DNA of 64,000 nucleotides from an uncultured Pseudomonadota bacterium (lineage in GTDB: Bacteria; Pseudomonadota; Gammaproteobacteria; Ga0077536): contig CAIKBL010000051.1 in NCBI GenBank assembly GCA_903825645.1, positions 248,001-312,000 of the forward strand. The letters run 5' to 3'. Below the pieces are notes generated by a model that saw only the letters and a list, made by a program, of their open reading frames with translations, was not told the origin of the DNA and made no database searches. Of this stretch, positions 8,772 through 19,358 are shown piece after piece. Numbering within the stretch: the stretch's first letter is position 1; each line of letters begins with the position of its first letter. A program made the position numbers and the translations under genes.

Positions 8772-10724
8772 TCAATCGAAGGTGGAGAGGTTATTTGCCC
8801 GACGGGTCACCTCAGCCATATCTCGAACCCAAGACTCCAAAACAAGAGCCTTATAAAAAAGCCCCGGCCACGCACTAAACCGCGAAGACGAGCTCAACAT
8901 TTTTTTAACCGCGAGTGGCTCGAAATATCCACCTTGCACGAGGAAACCATCTTCAAGTAGCGATCCATATCGCGACCGTAAAGCCCGCAACCAATCCGAT
9001 ACCGGCGGCGTGAAGCCTCTTTTGGGTCGGTCAAGCACTTCATCCGGCACTAAGCCTCTAATCGCCGCACGAAACCACGCCTTATGTCCGAGTTCATGGT
9101 CTTGGTACGATTTGCGTAACCCGATAATGGTCTCGGCGAGGCGATAATCGACCAGCGGCAAACGCAGCTCGACCGACGAGGCCATAGACAGTCTGTCACC
9201 CTGTGCGATGCCGTTCTCACGCAGATAAATGTCACAAGCAAGTTTCGTGACGAGCACAGGGATATCCTGCCACGGTCGCTCAAAGCAGAAGAGATCCGCC
9301 GCAGTCGTTTCCTGCAGCGCTTCTCGGAACTTCGAGGTGTACAGATATCTAACCCCATATACTCCCGACCAATAATTTTGCTGGAGATCATAAGAGACGA
9401 GTTGATCAGGACGTCCCGAACGTTCGGGCAAGATATTGTTCCATCCTGATAGCCAAGTTCCCATTTTGACCACGTAACGCCGAAAATCCGCGCCGGCGAC
9501 ACCATCGGGTAGAAATTCTCTCGCCCCGGCAATGCCGCGATCCTGCCCCCTGTTTTTTTCAATCGACAATCGGGTGGCATCTCGGAGCCAAGGATACCCC
9601 CAAGCCAATTCGTCCATTCCGTGGCCCTGCATGAGGACCGGCACGTTGCTCTCGCGCGCAAGCTTCGCCACCGCGAAGTAGCCTGCAGAGGCGATATCCG
9701 CGATAGGGTCATCGCACATCAACTGCCGATGGCGAAATCCGTCCAAGACATCATCGATAGCAATCTCTAGGTCATGAAACTGCAGTTTGAGATGGTCGGC
9801 GCACGCTCGAGCCTCTGAGCGCTCGTCTTGTCTAGGTGTTCCTTTATACCCGACGCTAAAGGCGTGCACGGTGCCTTTCGCATATTTCGCCGCGAGCGCT
9901 GCCACCACTGAAGAATCGAGCCCACCGGATAGCGCCACCCCGAGAGGAACATCGGCGCGAGTTACGAGCTCGCCGACCTGCTCTAGCTCCGCTCGGATGA
10001 TTGATGCTGGATCTCCGATGAGCGGCGGCGCATCTTCCAGTTTCCAGTACGAGTTCTCGGTTACATGCCGTAGCTGCAGATCGATCGTAAAAACGGTCCC
10101 CGCCGGGAGTTTTCGAACACCCAGGATAGGTGTTCTGGGCTCGGGAACGAACCCATAATGCATGAATTCGTTGAGCGCGACGGGGTCCAATTCAAAGTTG
10201 ATTTGGCCGCTTGACATAAGCGACTTTAATTCGGACGAGAATAAGACCCTGAGACCTTGGTTCGTTTTTTGTTCCGCAATATAAAGCGGCTTCTCACCCA
10301 TGCGATCTCGTGCAAGCAGAAGCTTGCAATGCGTGACATCCCATATCGCGAAGGCGAACATGCCCCGAAGATGTTCGACACAGTCGAGCCCGTACTCCTC
10401 GTAGAGATGCACAATGGCTTCGCAATCCGACGCAGTCGTGAACCGGTGTCCCTTGTTGGAGAGGGTTCGCCGCAATTCGATGTGATTATAAATCTCGCCG
10501 TTGGCGACAAGCACGATCGTTTTGTCTTCGTTATAAAGTGGCTGCCAGCCCCCTTCGAGATCAATGATGCTCAGCCTGCGCATCCCGAGATGGACGTAAT
10601 CGGCAGCGAATTCGCCCGCGCCATCGGGTCCTCGATGAAACAGAGATACCATCATCGACCTGACTGCTTCTCTAGAAGACGAGGAGAGCTTTTCTGCGCT
10701 TATGACGCCTGCGATACCGCACAT
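8772..10724 (-). CDS. asnB: Glutamine-hydrolysing asparagine synthase / exosortase-cluster amidotransferase
   Basis: MCGIAGV N-terminal Cys amidotransferase; GVALSGGLDSSVVAALAAK PPi loop; SVELRLPLVDYRLAE. Confidence 0.93.
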   Translation of the reverse strand: MCGIAGVISAEKLSSSSREAVRSMMVSLFHRGPDGAGEFAADYVHLGMRRLSIIDLEGGWQPLYNEDKTIVLVANGEIYNHIELRRTLSNKGHRFTTASDCEAIVHLYEEYGLDCVEHLRGMFAFAIWDVTHCKLLLARDRMGEKPLYIAEQKTNQGLRVLFSSELKSLMSSGQINFELDPVALNEFMHYGFVPEPRTPILGVRKLPAGTVFTIDLQLRHVTENSYWKLEDAPPLIGDPASIIRAELEQVGELVTRADVPLGVALSGGLDSSVVAALAAKYAKGTVHAFSVGYKGTPRQDERSEARACADHLKLQFHDLEIAIDDVLDGFRHRQLMCDDPIADIASAGYFAVAKLARESNVPVLMQGHGMDELAWGYPWLRDATRLSIEKNRGQDRGIAGAREFLPDGVAGADFRRYVVKMGTWLSGWNNILPERSGRPDQLVSYDLQQNYWSGVYGVRYLYTSKFREALQETTAADLFCFERPWQDIPVLVTKLACDIYLRENGIAQGDRLSMASSVELRLPLVDYRLAETIIGLRKSYQDHELGHKAWFRAAIRGLVPDEVLDRPKRGFTPPVSDWLRALRSRYGSLLEDGFLVQGGYFEPLAVKKMLSSSSRFSAWPGLFYKALVLESWVRDMAEVTRRANNLSTFD

Positions 10725-10787
10725 TCAGAATTTAACCGGATCGGGCTTATGATGAGGATGCACAATGGTTTCGACAGCCTCAATAAT

Positions 10788-11894
10788 CTAGAGGTTTCTC
10801 AAAACCGCTATAATTCGGGCGGAGGCCATTCCGTCCCAAAATCTGGGTTTTTTCGAGTTGACATCCCATTCCCGTTTAACGGCTTTATCGAATGCGCTGA
10901 TAATTCGGGGCGCGCTGGTTCCAGCGATCGTGTTGGTTCCCTCACTAACCGTCACCGGCCGTTCCGTATTTTCTCGGAGTGTGATGCAGGGGATCCCTAA
11001 CGCTGTGCTCTCTTCTTGCAATCCCCCGCTGTCGGTTAGAACTATTACGGCACGGCTCCAGAGACTCAGAAATTCCATGTATGGCAACGGATTGGTACAA
11101 ACGATTGTCGTTGGTAGGTTTATATTGTAGCGCTGGATATTCAAAGCCGTTCTTGGATGCACAGCGAAAATAAGCGGAAGCCGCGTCGAAATGTGAGACA
11201 AAGCGACAAGTATTTGTCTTAGTGTTTTTTCATCATCGACATTGGCAGGCCGATGCAGTGTCACTACACCGTAGCGCCCCAGATCCCGACGAAGCCCTGA
11301 GGTTGCAAACGTCGTTTCATCCATCTGATTAAGTAGCTTAACCTGATGAAACAGATTGTCGATCATGACGTGGCCAACGAAATGTATTTTTTCCGTTGGG
11401 TGTCCTTCCTTGAGAAGATTTTGTTCTCCGCTGGGCTCTGTTACAAAAAAAATATCAGAAATGGCGTCGGTCACTAACCGGTTGATTTCTTCCGGCATAG
11501 CCTTGTCTCCACTTCGAAGACCTGCTTCAACGTGCGCCACCTTCCTGTTCAACTTTTTGGCGACAATGGAACAGGCTAAAGTCGAGTTGACGTCCCCAAC
11601 GAGCAAGACCAAATCAGGCTCGTATTCGGCACAATAGTTCTCAAAACTCATCATTATCCGAGCAGTCTGTTCGGCGTGACTTCCCCCGCCGGTTCCCATA
11701 TGAAAGTCGGGGGCAGGGATCCCCAGTTCAGAGAAGAAAACGTCACTCATCCCAGGATCATAGTGCTGCCCCGTATGCACGAGGCGCCATTCGAATTCCG
11801 ATTTGTGCTTTTCAAGCTCCCGGATTATCGGGGCGATTTTCATGAAATTTGGGCGGGCGCCCGCCACTAAAATAATTTTCTTCAGCAAGGTCAT
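10788..11894 (-). CDS. wecB: UDP-N-acetylglucosamine 2-epimerase (non-hydrolysing)
   Basis: VAGARPNFMKIAPIIREL, VHTGQHYDPGMSDVFF, HVEAGLRSGDKAMPEEINR, LTDSGGLQEESTALGIPCITLRENTERP. Confidence 0.95.
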   Translation of the reverse strand: MTLLKKIILVAGARPNFMKIAPIIRELEKHKSEFEWRLVHTGQHYDPGMSDVFFSELGIPAPDFHMGTGGGSHAEQTARIMMSFENYCAEYEPDLVLLVGDVNSTLACSIVAKKLNRKVAHVEAGLRSGDKAMPEEINRLVTDAISDIFFVTEPSGEQNLLKEGHPTEKIHFVGHVMIDNLFHQVKLLNQMDETTFATSGLRRDLGRYGVVTLHRPANVDDEKTLRQILVALSHISTRLPLIFAVHPRTALNIQRYNINLPTTIVCTNPLPYMEFLSLWSRAVIVLTDSGGLQEESTALGIPCITLRENTERPVTVSEGTNTIAGTSAPRIISAFDKAVKREWDVNSKKPRFWDGMASARIIAVLRNL

Positions 11895-12052
11895 TTTCTA
11901 ATTCCTTCCATCGGCTATCGCTTTTTTGACATCACCGGTGACGACCAAAAGTCGGTGATTCGCTATCCCACGCTTAAATCGACTCCCGGTGCGCTCCGGT
12001 CGCCAATCAAGGAACCACCTGCCACATAACCTCGAATTCCCCTCCCGTTCGG

Positions 12053-12904
12053 TTATTCGTTGCCTGCCGCCGGATAGTGAAGTTTTCCTCCACCGAACAA
12101 ACCCCGCTCCTCTCGCTCTCGAACGAAGTCGCGAATCAATTGTTCATCAACGACGTGCTTTTCGTCGGCAAAGGCATAAACGAGAGCCGTGTCGCATAAA
12201 GTATTGATGATTCTAGGAACCCCTTTACTTAACTCGTGAACCAAATCAACCGCCGCATCTGAGAAGAGCCCCGGTTCGCCTCCGGCCACCAGCAGCCTGT
12301 GCGCTACATACGCCTTCGTTTCACGCTGATCTAATGCTTGTAGATGGTAATCGACCGCCACGCGCTGTGCGAACTGTTCGAGTCGCGGATCTCGAAGTGT
12401 TTTTCTAAGCTCGGGTTGTCCGGCAAGCACGATCTGCAAAAGAAATTTCTTGTCGGCGTTTATATTAGAGAGCACGCGAAGCTCTTCAAGCATCGCCGCG
12501 TCCATATTCTGTGCCTCATCGAAAACCAGAAGTACACGTCTACCCTTTCCGTATCCATCGATCAGAAAGTTAATAAATGAATTGTAAAGCGCTACTTTAT
12601 TTTCACTTTCGAACGGCAAGCTGAATGCCAGACAAATCGACTGCATCAAATCCCCAAACGCGGCGTGCGTATTAGAAATAAGTCCGACCAAGGTTTCTTT
12701 AGGTGCAGAATTCAAAAGATGTCGTATGAGTGTCGTTTTACCTGACCCAATTTCGCCGGAGATGACTACAAGCGGCGCCTCAGTTCTCATGCCGTACTCA
12801 AGCATCGCATAGGCCATGCGGTGCTTTTCTCCCATGTAAAGAAAAGCAGGATCGGGACTCAATGAAAACGGCTTTTCCCAAAAACCAAAATGCGCTTCAT
12901 ACAT
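12053..12904 (-). CDS. ExeA-like AAA ATPase (exosortase/EPS-cluster associated)
   Basis: MYEAHFGFWEKPFSLSPDPAFLYM start; Walker A SGEIGSGKTTLIRHLL; Walker B RRVLLVFDEAQNM. Confidence 0.9.
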   Translation of the reverse strand: MYEAHFGFWEKPFSLSPDPAFLYMGEKHRMAYAMLEYGMRTEAPLVVISGEIGSGKTTLIRHLLNSAPKETLVGLISNTHAAFGDLMQSICLAFSLPFESENKVALYNSFINFLIDGYGKGRRVLLVFDEAQNMDAAMLEELRVLSNINADKKFLLQIVLAGQPELRKTLRDPRLEQFAQRVAVDYHLQALDQRETKAYVAHRLLVAGGEPGLFSDAAVDLVHELSKGVPRIINTLCDTALVYAFADEKHVVDEQLIRDFVREREERGLFGGGKLHYPAAGNE

Positions 12905-12935
12905 TTCCGCTCAGCCTCTTTTCAACGTCGCATCG

Positions 12936-13742
12936 CTATGCATAGGACTTCGTGTCGCAGCCATTTAGAACGGTGCCAAGGATATTTGCATCTTTCATGA
13001 CTTCAAACGCCTGTTCTGTTTCGCCCCGCGAGGTCTTTCCATTGCGCAGCACCATCAGAAAGGCATCAATGAAAGGAATAAAAGAAAGCGCATCATCACT
13101 CGTCAATACTGCGGGAAGATCAAAAAGCACGAGGCGAGACGGATATCTCGCCTTAAATTGTGCTACCAGTTCCCCCATGGCGGGCGAAGCCAAGATCTCC
13201 GAAGAGTTTTCGATCGGTCTATGGTTCGGGAGTAACACCAAGCGGTCAATGCCCGGATTAACAAGAACATCCTCAAGTGGCTGACTGTGCCGCAGATAAT
13301 CCACGAAACCGTATTCAGGACTAAAACCGAAATAGTTATGAATTTCGGGACTTCGGAGATCAGCGTCCACCAAGAGCACTGTGCGGTGCAACTCTCGGGC
13401 GAGACTGATCGCGAGATTGATGGCGGTGACGGTCTTGCCGTCCCCTGAGGTAGGACTGGTGATCCCGAGGGTCTGCCAGTCGCGGGTTTCCAGTCGCTGC
13501 AGTACCTGAGTCCGGAGAACCTTGTATGCATTGACGCTCACCGGATCCGAGCCTGTTAAAATGCGATGATCCTGCATCGTCCGCTGGTTCGGCTGAATTA
13601 TCCGCGTTTGCAAATAAAGAATCGGCCCTTGGACAGCGCTGCTATCACTGGTCCCCATTGATTGGGAGCGACGGGACAGATGTTCACTGCCTGCCGCACG
13701 ATTAGCAGAAGCCTTTTCAAGTGCTGTTTTAATTCGTTCCAT
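12936..13742 (-). CDS. CpsD/CapB-type tyrosine-protein autokinase (BY-kinase)
   Basis: Walker A TSPTSGDGKTVTAINLAISLA; VLLVDADLRSPEIHNYFG; next to the Wzz gene. Confidence 0.88.
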   Translation of the reverse strand: MERIKTALEKASANRAAGSEHLSRRSQSMGTSDSSAVQGPILYLQTRIIQPNQRTMQDHRILTGSDPVSVNAYKVLRTQVLQRLETRDWQTLGITSPTSGDGKTVTAINLAISLARELHRTVLLVDADLRSPEIHNYFGFSPEYGFVDYLRHSQPLEDVLVNPGIDRLVLLPNHRPIENSSEILASPAMGELVAQFKARYPSRLVLFDLPAVLTSDDALSFIPFIDAFLMVLRNGKTSRGETEQAFEVMKDANILGTVLNGCDTKSYA

Positions 13743-13820
13743 TTAATAGTTCCACTCTTATGTCTGCCATCCGACGCCTGCGTTGGGCAACTAGCCCGTG
13801 CGCGCTCCGGTCACCGCCGC

Positions 13821-15590
13821 TCACACTATTGCACTTACCCACCGTAGGCCCTGATAAAAAATCACATCAAGGGGTCGGACAAAGAAATGGGTGATTACCA
13901 AGAGGATGAAAACCAGCGTCACCAATACGAGAGACACGTACATCTTTAGTTTTACTTTCCGGCCGCGGCTTGCTTCATTCTCGATAAAAGGGATAACCGA
14001 GAGCGGTGGCGTCCCCAGAAGTCGCATCACGCCATCCCGACCGTATACCCGACTGTCGAGGTTCTCAGCCAAAGCACCGGCACCGACACCGCCCGCGAGT
14101 GTCATCACAGCCCCAATGAGTCCGAGAATCATTCGATTTGGACTATAGGGCTCTTCCGGAATAACGGGCGGCTCAATCAGCGTAAAACGTTCTCCTTGCT
14201 GCTTGCTTTCCAAGTTCGTCGCCAAGTCCGCTTCCTGTCGCTTTGCCTGGACCTCCTGATACTTCCGCTGCTCATTTTCATAGTCGCGCATGAGCATCCG
14301 ATATTCCCGCTCGACTTGAGGTGCCTTGGTAATCCTCGTCTCAAGGTCATTGAGTTTCGACTTGAGCGTGACACGCTGGTTCTGGAGCGACTCGAGATCC
14401 TGGTCGGTTGCATTTAGTCTGGCTTGCAAATCAATATAGGCCGGATTGTCCGCTCTCGTATTATCAGCACCCACTACCGCCGCGGGCACCTTGCTCAGGA
14501 GTTCTTTGCGAATCGCACTTATTTGACGATTAATGTTCTTGATATCGGGATGGTCAGCGGAATAGCGCTTCTCTGCCGTCGCCAGGGCCGTCTCTGCGCT
14601 CTCCAGACGCAGTCTTAATTCGGAAACACTGTTTGAATTGCCGACTTTGCTTCTCAACGATTCGATTTCTTTTCGTTTCGAGATCACGTCCGGGTGGTCG
14701 GCACCGTATTTCGATGCGAGCGGAATAAATTCGCTCTCCATAATTTTTAGCCGATCCGCCGGACCTAAAATCCGCTCTCCGGTCTCCGAGACAAGCAGCG
14801 TGTTGGGTTTTTGCTTCAACAACTCCGACTCTAAATACACTTTTTGTTGGGTAAGCGAACGCAACTGTCCATCGAGGCCGGTTAATTCGTTTTCGGTCCG
14901 ATTCAACAGATCCATGTTGAGGCTTGCGAGTTCAGGCAAACGCCCCTGGTTTAGCTGCTTGAAAGTCGCTAGTTTTGCCTCGAGGTTTGCGACTTTCCCG
15001 CCAAGTCTTTCCGATTCAGACGACAAAAAATTAAGCGTCTCAGTCGAAGTCTGCGTTCGTTGTTTCAAATTTTCATTGAGAAAGAGACTCACGATTTCAT
15101 TTGCGACTCGCTGTGAGAGTTGTGCATCCCGGTTCTCATACGCAAGTTCAAACGCAATCGTCGCAGGCACCGAGCGCCCTTGGCGAGGATCCACCACTTC
15201 CGCGCTAATGGGTAATATGGAAATATCCTTGCGCATTCGCTCCAGTATTAATTCCAAAGGATCTCGGCCCCTATCGCGCGAGTAAAGATCGTATTTCTGG
15301 ATAATCTGTGTCAGGTTGCTATTCGTCAACACACGTTGAGAGATCATATGGACACGTTGATCAGCAAAACTCGTGACCAGTGATCGCACGAAATCCTGTG
15401 GAATTTCCTGCTGCTCGATCAAAATTACCGCACGGGAACGATAATGAGACGGCAATCCGATCGTAACTATAAAGGCAATAATCGCAAAAAAAACGCCAAC
15501 TCCAGCGCCAATTGACAATCGACGACGAAAAACTTCTCTAAGGTTAGAGTTATAGGCGTTGGTTTCATCCATTTTTAGAAATCGCTCCAC
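13821..15590 (-). CDS. Polysaccharide chain-length determinant (Wzz/EpsF family)
   Basis: N- and C-terminal TM segments flanking long coiled-coil; GNVR-type tail (APQVEREYRMLMRDYENEQRKYQEVQAKRQEADLA). Confidence 0.9.
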   Translation of the reverse strand: MERFLKMDETNAYNSNLREVFRRRLSIGAGVGVFFAIIAFIVTIGLPSHYRSRAVILIEQQEIPQDFVRSLVTSFADQRVHMISQRVLTNSNLTQIIQKYDLYSRDRGRDPLELILERMRKDISILPISAEVVDPRQGRSVPATIAFELAYENRDAQLSQRVANEIVSLFLNENLKQRTQTSTETLNFLSSESERLGGKVANLEAKLATFKQLNQGRLPELASLNMDLLNRTENELTGLDGQLRSLTQQKVYLESELLKQKPNTLLVSETGERILGPADRLKIMESEFIPLASKYGADHPDVISKRKEIESLRSKVGNSNSVSELRLRLESAETALATAEKRYSADHPDIKNINRQISAIRKELLSKVPAAVVGADNTRADNPAYIDLQARLNATDQDLESLQNQRVTLKSKLNDLETRITKAPQVEREYRMLMRDYENEQRKYQEVQAKRQEADLATNLESKQQGERFTLIEPPVIPEEPYSPNRMILGLIGAVMTLAGGVGAGALAENLDSRVYGRDGVMRLLGTPPLSVIPFIENEASRGRKVKLKMYVSLVLVTLVFILLVITHFFVRPLDVIFYQGLRWVSAIV

Positions 15591-16861
15591 AATTTTTGAG
15601 AAACACCGGCATAAGTTATAGTCAAATAAAGCGCATTATCTTCGACGGAAATCGGCTTAATCGCATAGGTGTTAACGCTATACGCATGGCTATAGCGAGC
15701 GCCGAAAGTCCAAGTATCAGTTACTTGATATTTAATAGTCCCACCCATTTCGGCATAGTCTAAATTCAGATCCGTGGCCGACGAAGAAAATCCACCCGAC
15801 TGAACTTGGGACGCTCTCATTTGATACGTTCCATTCAGAACAATCTGGCAATAACTCGACAACGCCCGAGTCAGTACCAAGGTCATCACATCTGAAATGC
15901 TTTCCGAGCCCCGTCCAGATGGACTGAGTTGTCGTGAATAACTGAAGTCAGCGACATCGTTCTCGAATATTTTTTTTAACTCGAAACTGGCGATAGGACC
16001 GTGCGCCCGTGCCTTTTCTTTCGTCGAATACACTATTAAAGCTGGCTCTGGAACGAACAAAATTGCCGTGTGTTGTGCCCGGTAATCGATATCCGTCGAG
16101 ACCCACCCGGCGGAACCCGAAACCTGTAGCGTATCGCTCAACTGCCGACTGAAACCAAATTGTCCCCCGATGCCCAACGCTCGGCTTTTTTGATCCGGAC
16201 GTGTCGTTCGACTATCAGGCACGCTGAAATTACTGGCAAACAAGTCCACATTAAGCGACAAATCTGAATTCCAGCGATAAATTACCCCCACATCAGGGGA
16301 AAGATAGTTGTAATTCTGAAGTCCCGTTCCGGCGACGCCGGAATAAGAAACATCGCTATAATTGACCGACGCCTGAAAATTTAGTCTATCGCTCCAGGCA
16401 TAGTTCACGTTTGGAGAAACGTTCAGATATTTTCTGTATCCCACTGCGTTCTGTCGTCCGCGGTCCGCAATATTGGTTGTCAATGTAGAATCACGTCCGT
16501 ACGCAACATTAGCACCCGCCGTGTAGTCGGGCTTAAGCCAGAGGTTATTGAAGCCGAGAGAATACTCATCGGCACTCGGCTCATTACCAATCGGGAATTC
16601 TCGGTCGAGGATGTGCGGAATTAATTCCGAACTAAATCCTTCATCTTCCGCCTTGAGACGCCCCCCGACGCCCGTATCAAAACCAACATCCACCGGGTGC
16701 GGCCCATTCTGCCATCGAAGATTGTCATCCACTCTCATTATGACTTCAGCGGCCGGCGCCCAGCTCACATCGAAAGCTGATGCCACGGGAGAGACAAGCG
16801 AACACGGCGTCGACAGTGCCAAAAGAACAAAAATTTTCTGGCGCACAAAAAAATTTCGCAT
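15575..16861 (-). CDS. Outer-membrane beta-barrel protein, exopolysaccharide-cluster type
   Basis: Signal peptide; repeated amphipathic beta-strands; position between Wza and Wzz genes. Confidence 0.75.
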   Translation of the reverse strand: MRNFFVRQKIFVLLALSTPCSLVSPVASAFDVSWAPAAEVIMRVDDNLRWQNGPHPVDVGFDTGVGGRLKAEDEGFSSELIPHILDREFPIGNEPSADEYSLGFNNLWLKPDYTAGANVAYGRDSTLTTNIADRGRQNAVGYRKYLNVSPNVNYAWSDRLNFQASVNYSDVSYSGVAGTGLQNYNYLSPDVGVIYRWNSDLSLNVDLFASNFSVPDSRTTRPDQKSRALGIGGQFGFSRQLSDTLQVSGSAGWVSTDIDYRAQHTAILFVPEPALIVYSTKEKARAHGPIASFELKKIFENDVADFSYSRQLSPSGRGSESISDVMTLVLTRALSSYCQIVLNGTYQMRASQVQSGGFSSSATDLNLDYAEMGGTIKYQVTDTWTFGARYSHAYSVNTYAIKPISVEDNALYLTITYAGVSQKLWSDF

Positions 16862-16920
16862 CCGAGATAAGGAGAGATTGGCGACAAACTGTCACGGGAA
16901 CACCGCACACCGGGTGTTTT

Positions 16921-17538
16921 TCATGGCACCGCGACCGTGTCTCCCGGCAACAAACTGATGTTTTTTTCTAGTTTTTTTCCATCTAGCACGGCGTCATAGT
17001 CGAAAGGGATCGATATTTGTTTGGTAGCCACCCCTCGGATAACAACGATATCTTTTAATTTAGCGAACTGCGCGGTTCCCCCTGCCTGCGCGAGGGCCTG
17101 CAAAATATTGGTTTCTCGGACCATCAGAATAGGACCCGGATGATTTACCTTGCCAACGACATAGGCAATGTTCCCCGAGATTTCTTTGGTCATGACAGTA
17201 ACCACAGCATCCGGCACATATTTATCAATGCGTGCTTTTATTTCAGTCTGAATAGACGTGACGCTTCTTCCTCCGGCTTGCAGTTCACCCGCCAGTGGGA
17301 AATTTATTTTTCCGTCGGGTCGCACCGTTAACACGAGTGTCAGGTCCGCTTCTTTCCATACGGAAACCTGGAGGACATCTCCGGGATTGACCAAATAGTC
17401 CGCTGCGAAAGTGGTCGGCGAAGTAATTGCGCTTACGACAATCAGCGCGATCATCTCTATTTTATTAAAAATAGACACTCGGGCTCTCCAGTTTCCGAAG
17501 ATAATCTTCCTGATGTGCATTAGACTTTTATTTTCCAC
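16921..17538 (-). CDS. Polysaccharide export outer-membrane protein (Wza/EpsE family)
   Basis: YLVNPGDVLQVSVWKEADLTLVLTVRPDGKINFPLAGELQAGGRS; SLBB-like GKVNHPGPILMVRETNILQALAQAGG. Confidence 0.92.
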   Translation of the reverse strand: MENKSLMHIRKIIFGNWRARVSIFNKIEMIALIVVSAITSPTTFAADYLVNPGDVLQVSVWKEADLTLVLTVRPDGKINFPLAGELQAGGRSVTSIQTEIKARIDKYVPDAVVTVMTKEISGNIAYVVGKVNHPGPILMVRETNILQALAQAGGTAQFAKLKDIVVIRGVATKQISIPFDYDAVLDGKKLEKNISLLPGDTVAVP

Positions 17539-17609
17539 AGCGTCTCTATTTTTTTACGTCATCTCGGCAAGGAAATCCGTTCACTCTTCGACACGTGCGA
17601 GGGAAAAAT

Positions 17610-19061
17610 TCAGGTCCGGTTATATCTGTCTTCGAGACGAACAATATCGTCCTCGCCGAGATAGGCTCCTGATTGGACTTCAATCATCTCAAGCGGAATA
17701 GATCCGGGATTTTCGAGGCGATGAACCTGCCCGAGCGAAATATACGTCGACTGGTTTTCCCCAAGCAGGAATACCTCATCGCCGCGGGTTACCCGCGCAG
17801 TTCCCTTGACTACAATCCAATGCTCGGCCCGATGATGGTGCATCTGGAGGGACAATGACGCCGCCGGCCGCACGATGATTTTTTTAACTTGAAAACGATC
17901 ACCGATATCGACGCCTTCATAGCTTCCCCAAGGTCGGTACACTTTCCGGTGAGACAACCGCTCGCCCCGTTTCTGCGCGGCGAGCCAATCAACAATCTTC
18001 TTAACGTCCTGCGCTCTTTCCTTGGGCGCGACCAGTACCGCATCGGGCGTTTCGATAATGACTAACCCTTCACATCCAACGGCGGCGACTAGTCGGCTTT
18101 CGCTAAAAATAAGATTGTCATGAGAATCTAAAACGCAAACATCGCCGCGAATGACATTCGCATCGTCTGACTTTGGCGAGACCTCCCAAAGACTCGACCA
18201 AGAGCCCACATCTGACCAGCCGGCGTCCAAGGAGACAACGATGGACCGCTCCGGCTGGTCCGCGACAATGGGCTCCATCACAGCGTAATCGATCGATTCC
18301 GCCGGACAGGCGATAAAAGCTGTTTTGTCTAGCCGAAGAAACTCGCCATCATTTCGAGCGCCGTCGACGGCCTGGCGGCAGGCGCTCAGGATCGCCGGTT
18401 GGTAATGACCGATCACCGCTAACCACGTACTTGCTTGAATAAGGAAGATACCGGCGTTCCAACGGTAACTTCCCGCGGCAAGGTAACTTTCCGCGACGGT
18501 TCGGGAGGGTTTTTCCTTAAAAGCCAAGATCTCGTTAACCGTTGGGGACGCACCGGACAGAAGCCCGCCCAACTGAATATATCCATAGCCGGTTTCCGGC
18601 GCGGTGGGGGTCACACCAAAGGTCACTATTCGCCCATCGGCCGCGAATTCTTTGGCGACCTTAACGGCCGCCATAAAACCGTCGGGATCCGCCACCAGAT
18701 GGTCAGCCGGCATCACTAGAAGCAACGGATCGGCTCCCGTCTGCATCGCGGCCATTGCGGCACTGGTCAGCGCCGGTGCTGTGTTTCTACCAACCGGTTC
18801 GAGAATTATCTGTTGGATCGAGACACCGGACTGCCTGGCTTGCTCTCCCACCAGAAAGCGGTGCTCCTCATTGCACACCACGAGCGGAGACAAAAAATCA
18901 GGCGGGAATGCGCCGTCGCACATCAATCTTTTCACGGTTCCCTGCAATAGGGTAACGTCAGGTTCCACCGACAGAAATTGCTTAGGATAGTGCTCACGCG
19001 ACAGTGGCCAAAGGCGCGTACCGCCCCCGCCGGCTAGTATCAAAGGTAGTATTTGGTTCAT
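17610..19061 (-). CDS. manC: Mannose-1-phosphate guanylyltransferase / mannose-6-phosphate isomerase
   Basis: LILAGGGGTRLWPLSREHYPKQFL; FKEKPSRTVAESYLAAGSYRWNAGIFL; VYRPWGSYEGVDIGDRFQVKKIIVRPAASLSLQMHHHRAEHWIVVKGTA. Confidence 0.96.
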   Translation of the reverse strand: MNQILPLILAGGGGTRLWPLSREHYPKQFLSVEPDVTLLQGTVKRLMCDGAFPPDFLSPLVVCNEEHRFLVGEQARQSGVSIQQIILEPVGRNTAPALTSAAMAAMQTGADPLLLVMPADHLVADPDGFMAAVKVAKEFAADGRIVTFGVTPTAPETGYGYIQLGGLLSGASPTVNEILAFKEKPSRTVAESYLAAGSYRWNAGIFLIQASTWLAVIGHYQPAILSACRQAVDGARNDGEFLRLDKTAFIACPAESIDYAVMEPIVADQPERSIVVSLDAGWSDVGSWSSLWEVSPKSDDANVIRGDVCVLDSHDNLIFSESRLVAAVGCEGLVIIETPDAVLVAPKERAQDVKKIVDWLAAQKRGERLSHRKVYRPWGSYEGVDIGDRFQVKKIIVRPAASLSLQMHHHRAEHWIVVKGTARVTRGDEVFLLGENQSTYISLGQVHRLENPGSIPLEMIEVQSGAYLGEDDIVRLEDRYNRT

Positions 19062-19358
19062 GCTCGGTTTCTAACTTTCATTCAATTGGAATATCCATGC
19101 CTGATACTCTCAGCGGAGCCACAGGCGCTCGTGTATCCCATCTGAAGGGACACTGACTTTATTCGACTCACGTCACAGAAGCTTTACAGTTTAATGACAG
19201 TATTATGAATTTCAGGCGTAATTTCTGATGACTATAGTGTGTGGTCGAGCAATACTCTCGGTTAAGATAAAATCAACCAATGTTTGAATTTTAATTTTAA
19301 TCAACTGATTTTATTGTTATTTAATGTTCCCCACGCCACGCCTAGGAGAGGTTACCCC

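Noticed and set aside
9050-9712. 220-aa minus-strand ORF within asnB in another frame
   Set aside because: Same-strand out-of-frame ORF inside a gene with intact conserved motifs; Arg/Ser-rich shadow composition.
10257-11000. 247-aa plus-strand ORF
   Set aside because: Antisense to asnB and wecB, which have strong family motifs; the translation shows no family features.
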